From Pyrrhoderma lamaoense (Eukaryota > Basidiomycota > Agaricomycetes > Hymenochaetales > Hymenochaetaceae), in assembly GCA_002794735.1 (NCBI GenBank), contig NBAZ01000018.1, positions 1 through 64,000 of the forward strand: 64,000 bases of DNA, given 5' to 3'. Positions 7,766-18,607 of the stretch are shown here, piece by piece. The stretch's first letter is position 1. Every line of letters begins with the position of its first letter. Below the pieces are notes generated by a model, which searched no databases, had not been told where the DNA came from, and worked only from the letters and a program-made list of their open reading frames with translations. Both the position numbers and the translations under genes were made by a program.

Positions 7766-10617
7766 CCCCCGATAGAGACGTCCCGAGCCCTAGAAGAGGC
7801 TATAGTCTCTGGATCTACCCCAGCCGTAGCCAATTCGATGACTATGGCGTTTTCTTTGTTGGCTAGGGGTACCGGTGAGTCCTCTTTAGTTTTCCAGACC
7901 TCTTGCATAGCTAAGTTTCCTCCTTTTACAGCATTTAGGTCCTTATGCATACAGCAGCCAACTCAGACAAATAGGGAGTCCCTCCCCCTTTCCTCATCGG
8001 TAAGCAGAGCCATAGCCTCTTCAGCAAACGAACAGAACAGCCAGTCAGACCATTTATCAGCAGATTCTTCTTCATCTTCTTCAGAATTCGAGACGAGACC
8101 CTCGCGCTCTCTAAGATACGTAGCCATACGTTCGGCTCGTAGTTCTGCTTGTTCCTCAGGGGTCTTAGAGTAGAAAAAACGAGCCCCGTAGGCCCGGGGT
8201 AAGTTCTCTTCTTTCCATTTCTGCAGTATTCTATATTTTGACTTCTGATCTTCAGCATGGTCGCTATGAAGCCCCAAGAACTTGAGAGGAACAGAAAACA
8301 CATTAAAACACTCCCCGGAACCAAGATTTGAGGACACCGGGCTTGATTTGAAGGTACTTATAACATTTTCAAGTCGATTTCTTATTTCTTGAGCTTGAGT
8401 CGCTGACTTATGATTTGCAGTTAGATTAACCCCAAGCATCCGAACCTTAGGCTTGGTCTTGGAGGGGTCGTTTTGAAGGTAAGAGTCCGGGGCACACAAA
8501 TTTAAATGTAAAGATTCATAATTTTGATTTTTATTACTAGTACCATCGCCTTCAATGGTAAAACCTTTAAAGTAAGTTAAAAGTTAAAATTCTATTTCTA
8601 TTTAGGTTGTATATTCTCTATCTTACCGGCAGCCTGGTTTATTTCATAACCAGCCTGTATATCCGCCGCCACCCCCCCCTCTAATATCGCCCTCCTAACT
8701 GTCCGAGAACTAACTTCTTTTAGTTCTCGGACACCTCTAGGCTTCGGTACCCACTGCGACACGTAGCTTAAGACGCAATGAAGAACTCGGCCGGCCTTTC
8801 GAGACGGGCATCCAAGTTGAACCACTATCCGTAAAAGGGATCGGAGCCCAGGGGTATAAACTCCCTTTTGAGATAGATTGAGCATCTTATTTGCTCTCTG
8901 TACGGCTGTTCGGTACGTATTGACCCTTTCTTGAGACTTATAGAATAGATCATAATTCCTCTTAGTCTTCTTACGGGAGCGGCCCAGCTTAGACTTCAAG
9001 ACCTCGTTTCTAGAAGATAACCCAGAGAGCTTCGTCCGGGAAGCTTCAAATTCTTTCTCAAGCTTCAAGTAGGATTCGCAAGACGAAGCCAAAGCTCTTT
9101 TCGTGAGCATTAGAAGCTTCTGATCCTTAGAGAGGGATGCCCGTGTCTGGGCTAGCGTGTCGTATGTCTGGGTGAGTTCTTCTTTCTTTCTTTCTAATTC
9201 TTCGTTTAACATCTTCATATCTTTCTTTAAGTTATTGTTGACGGCCTCAAGGTCCTTGGTCCTCCCTTTAAACCAGAAGAGGGACTTCCTCTTGTTGTCC
9301 TTAAGAAGAAGCAGACCCTGGACACGAGCACGAGCATCTCGAAGGTCTCGCTCGTAGGCCTCCCCTAGAACGGCCAGTTCTTCTTCAAGCTCTCTAGCCT
9401 CTAGATCTAGAACACCAGCTTCCTCTTCAAGACGGAGATTCTCTTCTTCAAGTTCAGCAAGTCTTCTAAGCGAGTCCTCTAGCAGCTCTATTCTTGCCCG
9501 AATACTAGAATTCTGGGCTTCAAGTTCTTCTTTTTCTCGCCTCAGAGACTCAAACCCAGCCGACCTTGCTCTAGTAAAGTAGCCCGAGGTCCCAGAGCCA
9601 GAGCTACTGTTATGAAACCAAGTCTATTTTCGCTTTTTTGCTTACTAAGCAGCTTACATAAGCTGACTAAGCACTTACATAAGCATCTTACATAAGTGGA
9701 TTATCTAATCATCTTACATAAGCTGCTTACCTAATCATTATTACCTAAGCATCTTACCTAATCCGCTTAGTCAGCATGCTTACTTAATCACTTACATAAT
9801 ATGCTTACATAAGTTGCTTACTAAGCACTGACTCAGCATATGACTCAGCTGTTTTATTAAGCATCACATCTTATCTTATCTCTCTCTTATCACCACTGCT
9901 TACTCATCTGTTCTAGAACATTCTGAGACCTTCCAGAACATTCTAGAACATTCCACCATGTTCTACCACCTTCCATCATTCTCCATGGCCATCTTTCCCC
10001 ATTTGGTTTAGTCCCCTTTGTAATTAGCCTATTTTATGTTTCAGCTAGCACAGCCTAGCTTAGCCTGTTTATTTAGCCTGTTTATTATGTTTCAGCTAGC
10101 ACAGCCTAGCTTAGCCTCATAGTTTAGCCTATTTCTTATGTTTCATCTAACACAGCCTAGCACAGCTTAGTTAGCCTAATAGTTTAGCCATAGACCCTGA
10201 CGGGTTTTTTCATTATTCCCACACTGCCTCCCACATGTATAAATACCCCCCTCCTGTCAGTAGCTAGTCCCCCAGTCTTGATCTTGTCTTCCCTCCTAGA
10301 CTAGTACCTTCTAATACATCCTCTTGTCCCCTCCTCACTGTTCTTCCCCTCCTCTTACTCCTCCTCTCCTCTGTCTCTGTCTATATCAGTGTATGCTGGT
10401 TGTGCCTTGTCTTCAGACCCTGCTGACTAAGCATTCTGCTGACTAATACTGGTACTAGAACTAGTCATTGCTGACAGCTACTAGCTGTAGAGCGAGATGC
10501 TGTTGCTATTGCTGTTGCTGTTGTTGCTGCTGCTGCTGCTGCCTGTTTTGCTAGCTCTCGTCGTTCTTTCAGTCGTTTTAATTTACTTTTACTTGCATTT
10601 GTTAGATATGAAGGCAT
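7766..10617 (-). pseudogene. Coiled-coil gene of a repeat-linked basidiomycete family, split by a solo LTR
   Basis: The ATG at 10617 starts a basic N-terminus with a poly-Ala tract encoded by a GCT/GTT repeat (10500-10545). The frame is interrupted by the solo LTR 9608-10476 and resumes exactly in frame at 9602. A ~200-residue Glu/Leu/Arg-rich coiled coil follows, then a conserved segment (YTPGLRSLLRIVVQLGC, RTVRRAILEGG). A GTAAGA...AG intron (8626-8565) leads into FTIEGDGTSNKNQNYESL. An in-frame TGA (7963-7965) precedes VGCCMHKDLNAVKGGN, and the gene is cut at 7766 by another LTR. I recall this as a large multicopy agaricomycete family near transposons; its function is unknown. Confidence 0.72.
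9608..10476 (+). mobile_element. Solo LTR of the element 2 family with 5-bp target duplication
   Basis: 869 bp, starting TGTTATGAAACC and ending TTGCTGACA, flanked on both sides by the pentamer GCTAC (9603-9607 and 10477-10481). It is a diverged inverted copy of the LTR at 4727-5569, with a small internal duplication near 10065-10085. TATAAATA (10238) and AGTCTTGATCT (10274) mark promoter and predicted transcript start. It arose by LTR-LTR recombination after insertion into the coding region of the coiled-coil gene. Confidence 0.93.
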
Positions 10618-11575
10618 TTTTAAGATAATATAGCTTAAAATTAAGTTAAAAAACTTGTTTTTTTGACATGAAAAGGTATGTTTTTCTATTTTTAAACTAA
10701 TGACATTTCAAATGTCATTTATGACGCGTTACGATTAACGCGTTATCGTCACGTATAACCGTGACGATAAGATTATCATAATTTCTAACAAATATAACAA
10801 AAATTAACTCAATAATTTAGATTTCTTATTTTTTAAGTTATATTCTTATTTTTTAAACTTATTTTTTGTCATTTTAACTTATCCTTGTGCCCAAGAGTTA
10901 TTCACGGGCACTGGGGAGTGAAAATGACAAAAAAAAAGCGGGGCTGCGGTCAGTTGGATCAACTGACCGCAGCCCCGCTTATATAATTCAGATTTCTTAT
11001 TTTTCACAGAAACTTAAATCATCAACTTAAATTTTAAAACTTAATCTTATGCCTTCTAACTTTTAGCTTAAAAACTCTAAATATAAATCTTGAAATCTGT
11101 TATCTTAGATTTTTAATTTCTTGAGTATTTCTTGAGTTATTTCACTTTTAAAACTTAAATTCTTGATAACTTTCTTTAAACTCAAAAATTCGAAAATCCG
11201 GCTTAACAGTTTTTTAGATTTTCTTCTTTGGATCACACAGTAATTTTTTTGTTATTTTAGAGAATTTATTGAAGGGGCCATCGCGGCTCGAAAATGTAGG
11301 TGTATTTTACTATTTACTTGTCGTCACTATTTATAATTTTACATAGCATTTCTGACTAATAACAAAAAAAAATCTACGCGCGTTTCTTAAGGGGATTGCC
11401 CCTCCCCACATAGCATATACATGTTATATCTGTTTGTGACAATGCCAGCATCCGCCTCAATCTGCATGCTCTTTTTTCTATTTCTAGTTAACTTTGTTAA
11501 TCTATTACGTATATCTACGTCTATGAAAAGAAGATGCGGGTAGGTATGTATTGAATTCCAGTATTAATAACATAT
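10618..11575. other. AT-rich intergenic segment
   Basis: Very A/T-rich, with runs such as TTATTTTTTAA repeated between 10790 and 11200. No coding frame is supported. It contains the perfect GC-rich hairpin described separately. It may contain the promoter of the coiled-coil gene, which starts at 10617. Confidence 0.6.
10936..10980. repeat. Perfect 21-bp inverted repeat with 3-nt loop
   Basis: Left arm 10936-10956 and right arm 10960-10980 (AAGCGGGGCTGCGGTCAGTT plus G) are exact complements separated by GAT. The arms are GC-rich in a strongly AT-rich neighbourhood. Candidates are a terminator or replication hairpin of a mobile element, or two fused terminal repeats of a deleted transposon. 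Confidence 0.85.
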
Positions 11576-12556
11576 TTATAAAATATTTAAGTAATTTGAG
11601 AAATCAGCATGATGGACTTCTGGCAAGGGGATATTAGACAGATTAGGATCAATATATAAATCGTTCATATCGACATATGTCTCCTGATCGGGCGTAGGTA
11701 GAAATGCAGCGGATAACCATTGAAGGTCACTCTCTACTGGAGTAGGGAGAAATAGAGATTGATTCTGGTCGGAATATTGAGGGAGAAAATTTGAGTTGGA
11801 CTGATACTGATAACTGGAGACGTCGAAGATGGCAGAGTTGTCCCACGAAAGGATAGGTCCCGTGACGAGAAACGGATTGAAATTTGGATCGATTTCCAGA
11901 TTATTCTGCTGATTATCACTGTCGACCCATCCATCCGACGCTGTTATCCATCCAGGTGGCTGCGTATACTCCATGCTCGAGGCATCAAGTATCGATACAC
12001 TTGGGCTGGCTGGACTAACATTACCCTGCTGAGCAGAGTGCTGCAAATCAGCGAAGTATCTTTGATTCTGAAGGCAGGCGATGTCATCAGAATACGTGGA
12101 TGATACAAGGAATGCAGTTGATAGACTCACTGATGTATCTGTGGACGACACACTGTTATCTGAGCCATGAGACGGATACTCTGAGGGCTGAGTTGGAACT
12201 GACGATGAGGATGTAGATGCACGTGGTCTGACACCCGAGGAAAGTGTGCGTTTTTTCCTTCGAAGACTCCTAGGCTTCGATTGGTCAATGCTACACTCAG
12301 CGGAGTAGCAATGGATTACGAATGGCCTGGTTCTGCCGTTTACTGTGTATTTCTCCGTGTCCCTATGTTCCTTCCGCACATGTGTAGTGATGGATGAAAT
12401 CAACATAGCATTGTAGACACAATTGTCATGAGGGCAATGGTAATGAAGATTTGTTCTGTAGAGAGGCATTATTGTTGTATCGTAAGTGCAGGTGGATGGA
12501 GGTAGTTGCTGTTGAAGGATGTGGTTGAATCTGAGGAGGGTAGCAGAAGCAGGCAT
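11576..12556 (-). CDS. C2H2-type zinc-finger protein, unknown function
   Basis: Intronless frame of 326 residues from ATG. Residues ~38-66 form a single C2H2 finger (YHCPHDNCVYNAMLISSITTH followed by VRKEH). A second Cys-containing patch (FVIHCYSAEC) and a basic stretch (PRSLRRKKR, possible nuclear signal) follow, then a long Ser/Thr/Asn/Gln-rich tail with acidic-aromatic patches like a fungal activation domain. A DNA-binding regulator is plausible but not shown. The middle of the gene is duplicated in inverted orientation at 5570-5997, so it belongs to a locally duplicated family. Confidence 0.65.
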   Translation of the reverse strand: MPASATLLRFNHILQQQLPPSTCTYDTTIMPLYRTNLHYHCPHDNCVYNAMLISSITTHVRKEHRDTEKYTVNGRTRPFVIHCYSAECSIDQSKPRSLRRKKRTLSSGVRPRASTSSSSVPTQPSEYPSHGSDNSVSSTDTSVSLSTAFLVSSTYSDDIACLQNQRYFADLQHSAQQGNVSPASPSVSILDASSMEYTQPPGWITASDGWVDSDNQQNNLEIDPNFNPFLVTGPILSWDNSAIFDVSSYQYQSNSNFLPQYSDQNQSLFLPTPVESDLQWLSAAFLPTPDQETYVDMNDLYIDPNLSNIPLPEVHHADFSNYLNIL

Positions 12557-13769
12557 GCTTTTATATGGCTGGTGGAGGCTGTTGGATGATGAGCCTAAGC
12601 GGGTGTGGTATGAGCGAAGAAAGGCTAAAAAGTAGTTTTTCAGGGATTGATGGCTACTGTTGGGTGGTATTCTAAAATTTAATCATCCATATGCGATCAA
12701 TATCACTCGGATATTTTAGGAGGATCTACTTTGTTTCCAGAGATTAGAATCCAACGAATTGAACAATTGGCCAGGCCTCACCATGAGGCGTTGTTTTTCC
12801 TTGGACGCGGGTAACATGGATGGTGTGTTTTCGAATTCAGGGTCATGAAGAAGACGGGAATAGAATAATACGCAACTCGAAGGAGGTAGAGATCAAAGTA
12901 AACGCTCGAATAGATGTATCTAAGCGGTTGTTCCTGCGTCATTCCTATTTATATCATATAACTTACCTTCAAATCAATCGTTTTGAGATGGAAGAATCAG
13001 AGGTATTTCACGACACGGATATATTGCAGTCTGGCTGATGATATGAACACGATTCTAAAGACTAGGGGTAACTCGTACACTCTTTCTTGATGTGTCCTTC
13101 AAGATGGAATACATTCTATGGTAAGTAATAGCTCGTCACTAATGCGAACAAGTAACAGCAGATAATCCGCATACGTGAACGATACAAGAGACTCGGAGTA
13201 AGGCCAGGCCTGCGGTAATTTCTTACGTGTTCCAGACGATATCGCTTCCTACACCAGACATTGCCTTTATACTTCTGTATCACTTTCGAAATTGACGTGT
13301 ACCCACGACCGCGATGTACTATGTTCTATCTGATTTAGATATGTACTTTCCCTCAGTGTGGCCTCGACTTCAGGAGTAGTATGATAATCGAAGTTGTCAG
13401 AATATAAAGTATGTATTCTCACATAGAATATTTGTAAGGAGTGTAAGGAGTCTGTAGGAGCTCTATAACGTACGCTATCTATCGTGTTATAGGTAGGTAG
13501 GTGGTTTGATAAGATACATATCTACCTTCTCAATAAAGTCTAGGTAACCAAATACTACTGTACTAAGTTGTAGGATCACATCTATATTCTAGTATGGCTC
13601 TTCTTTGAGTTCAGGCCTACAAGTATATTATTAAAAACAAGTGAATTGATAACAAGCTAGGTTGACATCCAATATACACCACGAAAATCGTGATACAAAA
13701 GTACATAAAACCAATAACCATCTAAACATTATTATCATGTTTCAGTCATAGAGAGGTTATTGATGGCCG
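12557..13769. other. Intergenic, no gene seen
   Basis: About 1.2 kb between the zinc-finger gene and the 3' end of the Ca2+/H+ exchanger, both on the minus strand. Only short frames without family resemblance occur, on either strand. The right part would hold the exchanger's 3' UTR; the left part, the zinc-finger promoter. Confidence 0.5.
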
Positions 13770-15513
13770 TCAAGAACAGACAAGATTCAAAGGACTTGCA
13801 GTACTATCAGGGAAGTTCCAGAAAGACAACGCAATGACGATATAAACCGCTGTAAGCAAAAGCAAAAAATTAGTTACTACGTCACTGTATAACGAGGATT
13901 AAGTTCTTACCGACTAGAACAACACCGCTCATCCAATGCGCCCTACCATCTTCAACAGCGAACTTGACAAGCAAAACCGAGAAGAAGAGGCAGAGCGTTT
14001 CAAGTGGGTCAAATACAAGGGTGAGTGGTTTACCCACACCCCATGCAGATAGTACAAGAACAGGGATGACGAACAAAGCGATTTGTATACAACTTCCAAC
14101 AGCGACACCCAGGGCTAGGTCGAATTTACCCTTACGAGCGACAACGACGGCGGTTGTATGCTCGGCGGCGTTCGATATAATTGGAATGATGATTAACATC
14201 AAAAACTCCTTCGAGAACGGGGCTGATTCCGCGACATCATCGAGTGCGTCAATGAGAAACTCTGCGGTGAGGTAGGCAAGGGCGGTAGTTATTCCGAGAA
14301 GACAGATCGCGAATGTGATGTTCAAGCGAGGTCTCTCAATCTCATCTGGATCCGAGGTAGCTGGGAGTGGAAGTGTCTCATTCATAGACTCGCGAGTCGT
14401 CGTGGAAGAGAAGGTGGAGGATCGGCGGGAGGAAGCCTGTTGTATCGAATCCACGAACAGATGCGAATGAGAGTAGAACTGGAAGAAAAGATATGAGATA
14501 TATCTGAAAAACGAGACTTGGTTAGTACCCTGTGTTAAACATCATACCGACTTTAAAACATACATTAGTAGGAGAATAACAGCAGTCCCGCGACTAATCT
14601 GAAGAAGAATCGGGCCCTCCTCCCCTTCTTCTACACGTTGTCCCAAAAACTCGTGGAAAGCGGCCGGGATCAAGAGTGTTATGACGGACAAGGTCATGAG
14701 TGACAAATTGAGCTGAGCCACAATAGGCTGGAATTCCTGTTGATGGAAACGGAAACCCCCAATTAAAAATGCCATTCCAAGGACCAGTAGCAGATTACTG
14801 AGTAGTCCACCAAGAAGGGAGCTTTGTACAAGCGCCAAGTCACATTTACCAAGGGCAATTCCAGCAACGATGAGCTCAACGACATTGCCGAGTGTAGCAT
14901 TCAACAAGCCTCCAACGCTTTGACTTGTACGCAATGCAACTTGTTCAGTACCAAGGCCAAGAAGCGCCGCTAGTGGAAGAATGCCAAGAGCAGACATTAT
15001 AAATATGGGAGTTGGCGATTGGTGTGTATAGTGCAAAGCCCAAGAGATTGGGACACATAGTAAGAATATGTTGAGCGGTGAGTACTTTATTGTCGCAATC
15101 AAAGATTGACGAAACGTCGGCCTTGGACCGACCGGATGAGCTGGCGTGTAGAGCATACGGAGACGCTGTTTTATCGTCTTTGGATATACATCTTTACTTG
15201 GAAAAGACATATGTGGTGTGGGGCTCGTATTTGTTTCCGCCCCATCATCCTTCTTAAAGTCGACTATCGTCTTACGTTCACGCAATGGATCCGATAAAAC
15301 TTTTAAGTCAGGATGGTCTAGTTGGTGATGTTGTTGATCATGTTGTTGCTCATGTTCTCCTTCAGCAGCAACAGTCATTTGAATGGCCCGAGGGGAAGAG
15401 TCCGTACTAGGGGGCTCATCCTCGTCGGCATTGACAGTTGCAGTGGCAGTAGGCTGGAGCGCGGCATTGGCATGCTGCTCAGAAGATGCTGATGTAGTTG
15501 TGGTTTCTCCCAT
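13770..15513 (-). CDS. VCX1: Vacuolar Ca2+/H+ exchanger (CAX family)
   Basis: Low-affinity exchanger that moves cytosolic Ca2+ into the vacuole against H+. Three exons (15513-14564, 14503-13911, 13849-13770) give 540 residues. A polar N-terminus with a His-rich patch (EHEQQHDQQHHQLDHPD) precedes ~11 membrane helices. The two CAX repeats carry GNVVELIVAGIALGKCDLAL in the first half and SNAAEHTTAVVVARKGKFDL in the second, with the catalytic Glu in each. Exon 1 joins exon 2 at LLLI/YISYLFFQ, using GTATGT and TTTTTCAG. The intron 2 donor is GTAAGA. The His-rich tail could bind metal ions; that is inference. Confidence 0.93.
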
Positions 15514-16014
15514 TCAAAAGGGTGGTCTTAGAGAGAGACGTAAGGCCCAGCGAGCAGGCCTTATATATTATTCAGGCATATCCTTGGCGGCTTGGTTGCA
15601 CAGCCTTCAACGTGTATGCATAATAACCCCGCCCCAGACTTTCTTTCTTTTAAGCTGCGTCATACATAACTTAGCTATCCAGTTCTTATTACGACTGTTT
15701 CTCTTCTATGAGTCATGTATTTATCACCATCCTCCGTTGTTTTTCAGTTGTTAGAGAGTAGCTGTCTGGTATGATCCAGAAAAACATATCAAGTCACCCG
15801 GCATGACGTTTCGCGTAAACTGTGAGAAAAGCTCATATTTAAAACTTTAAATTACTAATGCCAATTGGCTCATCACATTCTTTCCGTAAACAAACAAAAA
15901 TTATTGGAATAAAATTATAGTTATAAAGGAGTATGTTCTCGAAAGAAAAATGTGTGGCTTTTTATAGGAAAATCTTCCGGGAGTAAAGTAAAGTGCGCTT
16001 TCATCTTAAATATT
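15514..16014. other. Intergenic between acyltransferase 3' end and exchanger 5' end
   Basis: Contains the 5' UTR/promoter of the exchanger and the 3' UTR of the sterol acyltransferase, both on the minus strand. A plus-strand frame from 15952 is antisense to the acyltransferase terminal exon and is not a gene. Confidence 0.5.
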
Positions 16015-18334
16015 TTAATAGGCACAGTAGGCGACACAAAGGAGAGGAAACCCGGCATACAGGCCTATCCAGAACACTACATTGCCAAGAATTTTGTTCC
16101 TCCTGATAACAGGGATGCGTCCAAGAGCAATAAGGGGTATTTGAATAAGCTGAGAGGTGGTATCAGTAACATGTGATGTTTCTCAAGTGCTTGTGTTTAC
16201 CTGTAGTGTGAAAAGATACATTCTAGAAGTACTCGATAAGTATTGTGGTCTAGAAGTATATTGATTTATTTTACCTGATTTTCTTTGTCACAACTGCCAT
16301 GACTAGTTCATGGACACACGCCGAGAGTAAAAATGTTATGAACATAGCAGATTTCCTACTTAGTTTGTAGCTCGAGATAGTTGATGCATAAACATGTCGC
16401 AATAAGAAGGTATGCACTGGCTTGTTCCATTTACGAGCGAATTCGTCCCAGGACGTTGAATTCCACCTAAAGTCCACGTATCTAGTAAGTACATAACATT
16501 CAGATCACATCATCTTTAAGGTCGCACTGATGACTAGTGTCAGAATCGTTCTCAAGGCTCAAGAGAAAAGAAAGATAACTCACCCAGTCTTCATAAAATT
16601 GGCGATCCGCAAACCTGAAAAGCTACTTAGTCATAATGTCCAGATAAGGGAAGGATCACAAACCTCGAAAGCTCAGCGAATCCATTGCAGACACATTCTG
16701 TGAGAAGACCATATCAACAGATAGCTTCGTTTGGTACATCTAATAACGTACCAAAAATAATGTAGAATAATAGCAGGTACGCCACCATAAATGGAAGTGC
16801 GAGGTCTAAAAGAGCACGGAAGAATGATTGATTTCTAATAGTTGGAACTAGTGGAAGAATAAAGTTTTCTGTTATGGTATATAAGAGAGCAAAGGTTCCA
16901 AATGTTGCAACGGTCTTTTCAAAGACGTAGAAAGGTCGTATCCTTGTTTTTAGTCGTTAGTAGGAGGCTCAACGAGTTTAAAATGAGAAAAGCAATCCAC
17001 CTTTCTGTTCGAGGATACTCTAATTCATAAACTAGTGTTGGTATGAGCATGTAATCGGCAAAGGATTTCAAACCGATATTCGCTGGCCAGCGCACTTTTC
17101 CAGTCCCAGGGCCAGTCAATTCCGCGTCCATTTCAGTAAGCTGGTGCGCAAGTCCTGAAATTTCCTCATCAGGGTGATAAACCAAGACAGTATAATCGTC
17201 TTCTTTTCTCCCTTCAACCGGCTGGTTATGATCTGCGTTTACAACAGTTTCCGGGACAGAGAGCAGTCTACTGCGGAGAGCCTGCGCCATATCTCCGTCT
17301 ATATAGCTCTTTGTAGCACCATCAGGCAAAGGTGTTATACTCGGGCTAACGCCAGCATATTCTGTAGTCGATTCAGATGCCTGAGCTTCAGCTGCGTGAT
17401 GACGAGCCTCTGTGATTGCATCGTCCCATCCTCCGACGCGAGAGCAGGCAGAACGTAACGCTTCCATTTTCGCCTTGAACATTCGATCTACTTTCTGTAG
17501 GTAACCGTTGGTGGCCATATATGAGTGCATTTTCATGATCATTACTAGCGAATGTAAGGTCAGAAAACCGGACTGGACCCATGGCCATTTCCTAGTTATA
17601 CAGAATCGGTTTGATTACTTAGTCACAAATTCCAGTTGATGTGCCTACCGATTAAATGTCCATGTTACAGCTACTAGGAGTACGAGAGTCTGGAATGTAT
17701 GCTGTATTATGACACCAACGGGATAGTATGTAATCCACCCTTTCTTTAAAGCGATGGCGAAGGGGACTGAAAAACCTGTGCTAAGAACGAGAACGGCGTC
17801 CGATAGAGCAAGCGTCAGAGCATGGCGCGAGAACATGGCAGCGAAAGCCATCTCTATTGGATACCCATGCTTTTCAAAAGAAACGATATAGTTTTGCACG
17901 ACAAGTAGAAATAGAGATATCCAAAATAGAGTAAAGAATCCCTACGATGATATATGTGAGATAGATAAAATTAAGTTTGAATGGATTATATTTTTAGGCT
18001 ACCTACTCTAAATTCATTTGGGTTTCTTGTGTCCTGCGGATCAAAGGTACTATTCCTTGGTACAAAACTAATGACGGCACGCGGTTTCTTGTGTTTGTCT
18101 GTTTTGAATGGCTTGGAGACGTAGAGTGTTCCACCGGCAGTCGGAAAGCCTCCGCTTTTTGTCCTTGATAACATTTCGGTAGCTCCTACAACCGGAAGAC
18201 TTCCCGTAGAGTTATTCTGCATCGGTCCACCACTAAGAGTTGTACAACGCAGAAGTTTAATGAACCAGTCGAATAGGTGGATAAATTTGTACACACTTCC
18301 CAGTTTCTACTGGCCGCCGTTGAGTGGCGAGCAT
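16015..18334 (-). CDS. ARE2: Sterol O-acyltransferase (ACAT/ARE type, MBOAT family)
   Basis: ER enzyme esterifying sterols with acyl-CoA for lipid-droplet storage. Ten exons, ~583 residues: 18334-18297, 18232-18007, 17941-17649, 17591-17001, 16942-16752, 16697-16664, 16614-16584, 16465-16275, 16222-16201, 16149-16015. Visible motifs are MKMHSYMATNGYLQ, SFADYMLIPTLVYELEYPRT, FADRQFYEDW followed by WNSTSWDEFARKWN, and the catalytic-His motif SACVHELVMAVV, with many hydrophobic helices. The FYxDWWN active-site motif spans an intron whose canonical borders leave one surplus G; shortening the GGG at 16583-16585 by one restores frame and total length. The start codon choice (18334, spliced) is likely but not certain. 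Confidence 0.9.
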
Positions 18335-18607
18335 ATCGTTCACGGAACGCTGATTTATACTTAGCTGTATATAGATAGATATGTACGAGAAAAGGAGCGT
18401 TGCAGGTGCTTATTATATAGGTTATACTAGAGAACGGCTGACAGAGGATGAATGAGAGATGGGCCCTTTGATTAGTTTATAATGTTGAGTGATCGGACTG
18501 GTGACCTCACAGCTCCTCAAGACGCCGGACGAACGCGTTAACCGTGAAACGTCATCACAATCGTTTCGTTTCGAGCTCACCGACGGTTACCAACTTACTC
18601 GACCCTA
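18335..18607. promoter_or_regulatory. Divergent promoter region, sterol acyltransferase / EMC5
   Basis: 273 bp separate the two divergent start codons, so both promoters and 5' UTRs must lie here. TATA-like ATATAGATAGATATG is near 18366. No further element could be assigned. Confidence 0.5.

Noticed and set aside
10936..10980. Helitron 3' hairpin
   Set aside because: The GC-rich hairpin is suggestive, but no CTRR terminus follows within ~12 nt and no Rep/helicase sequence is nearby.
15952..16176. Plus-strand 74-codon ORF
   Set aside because: It lies antisense to the terminal exons of the sterol acyltransferase, which carry the conserved GRIPVIRRNK and AGFPLLCVAYCAY sequence.
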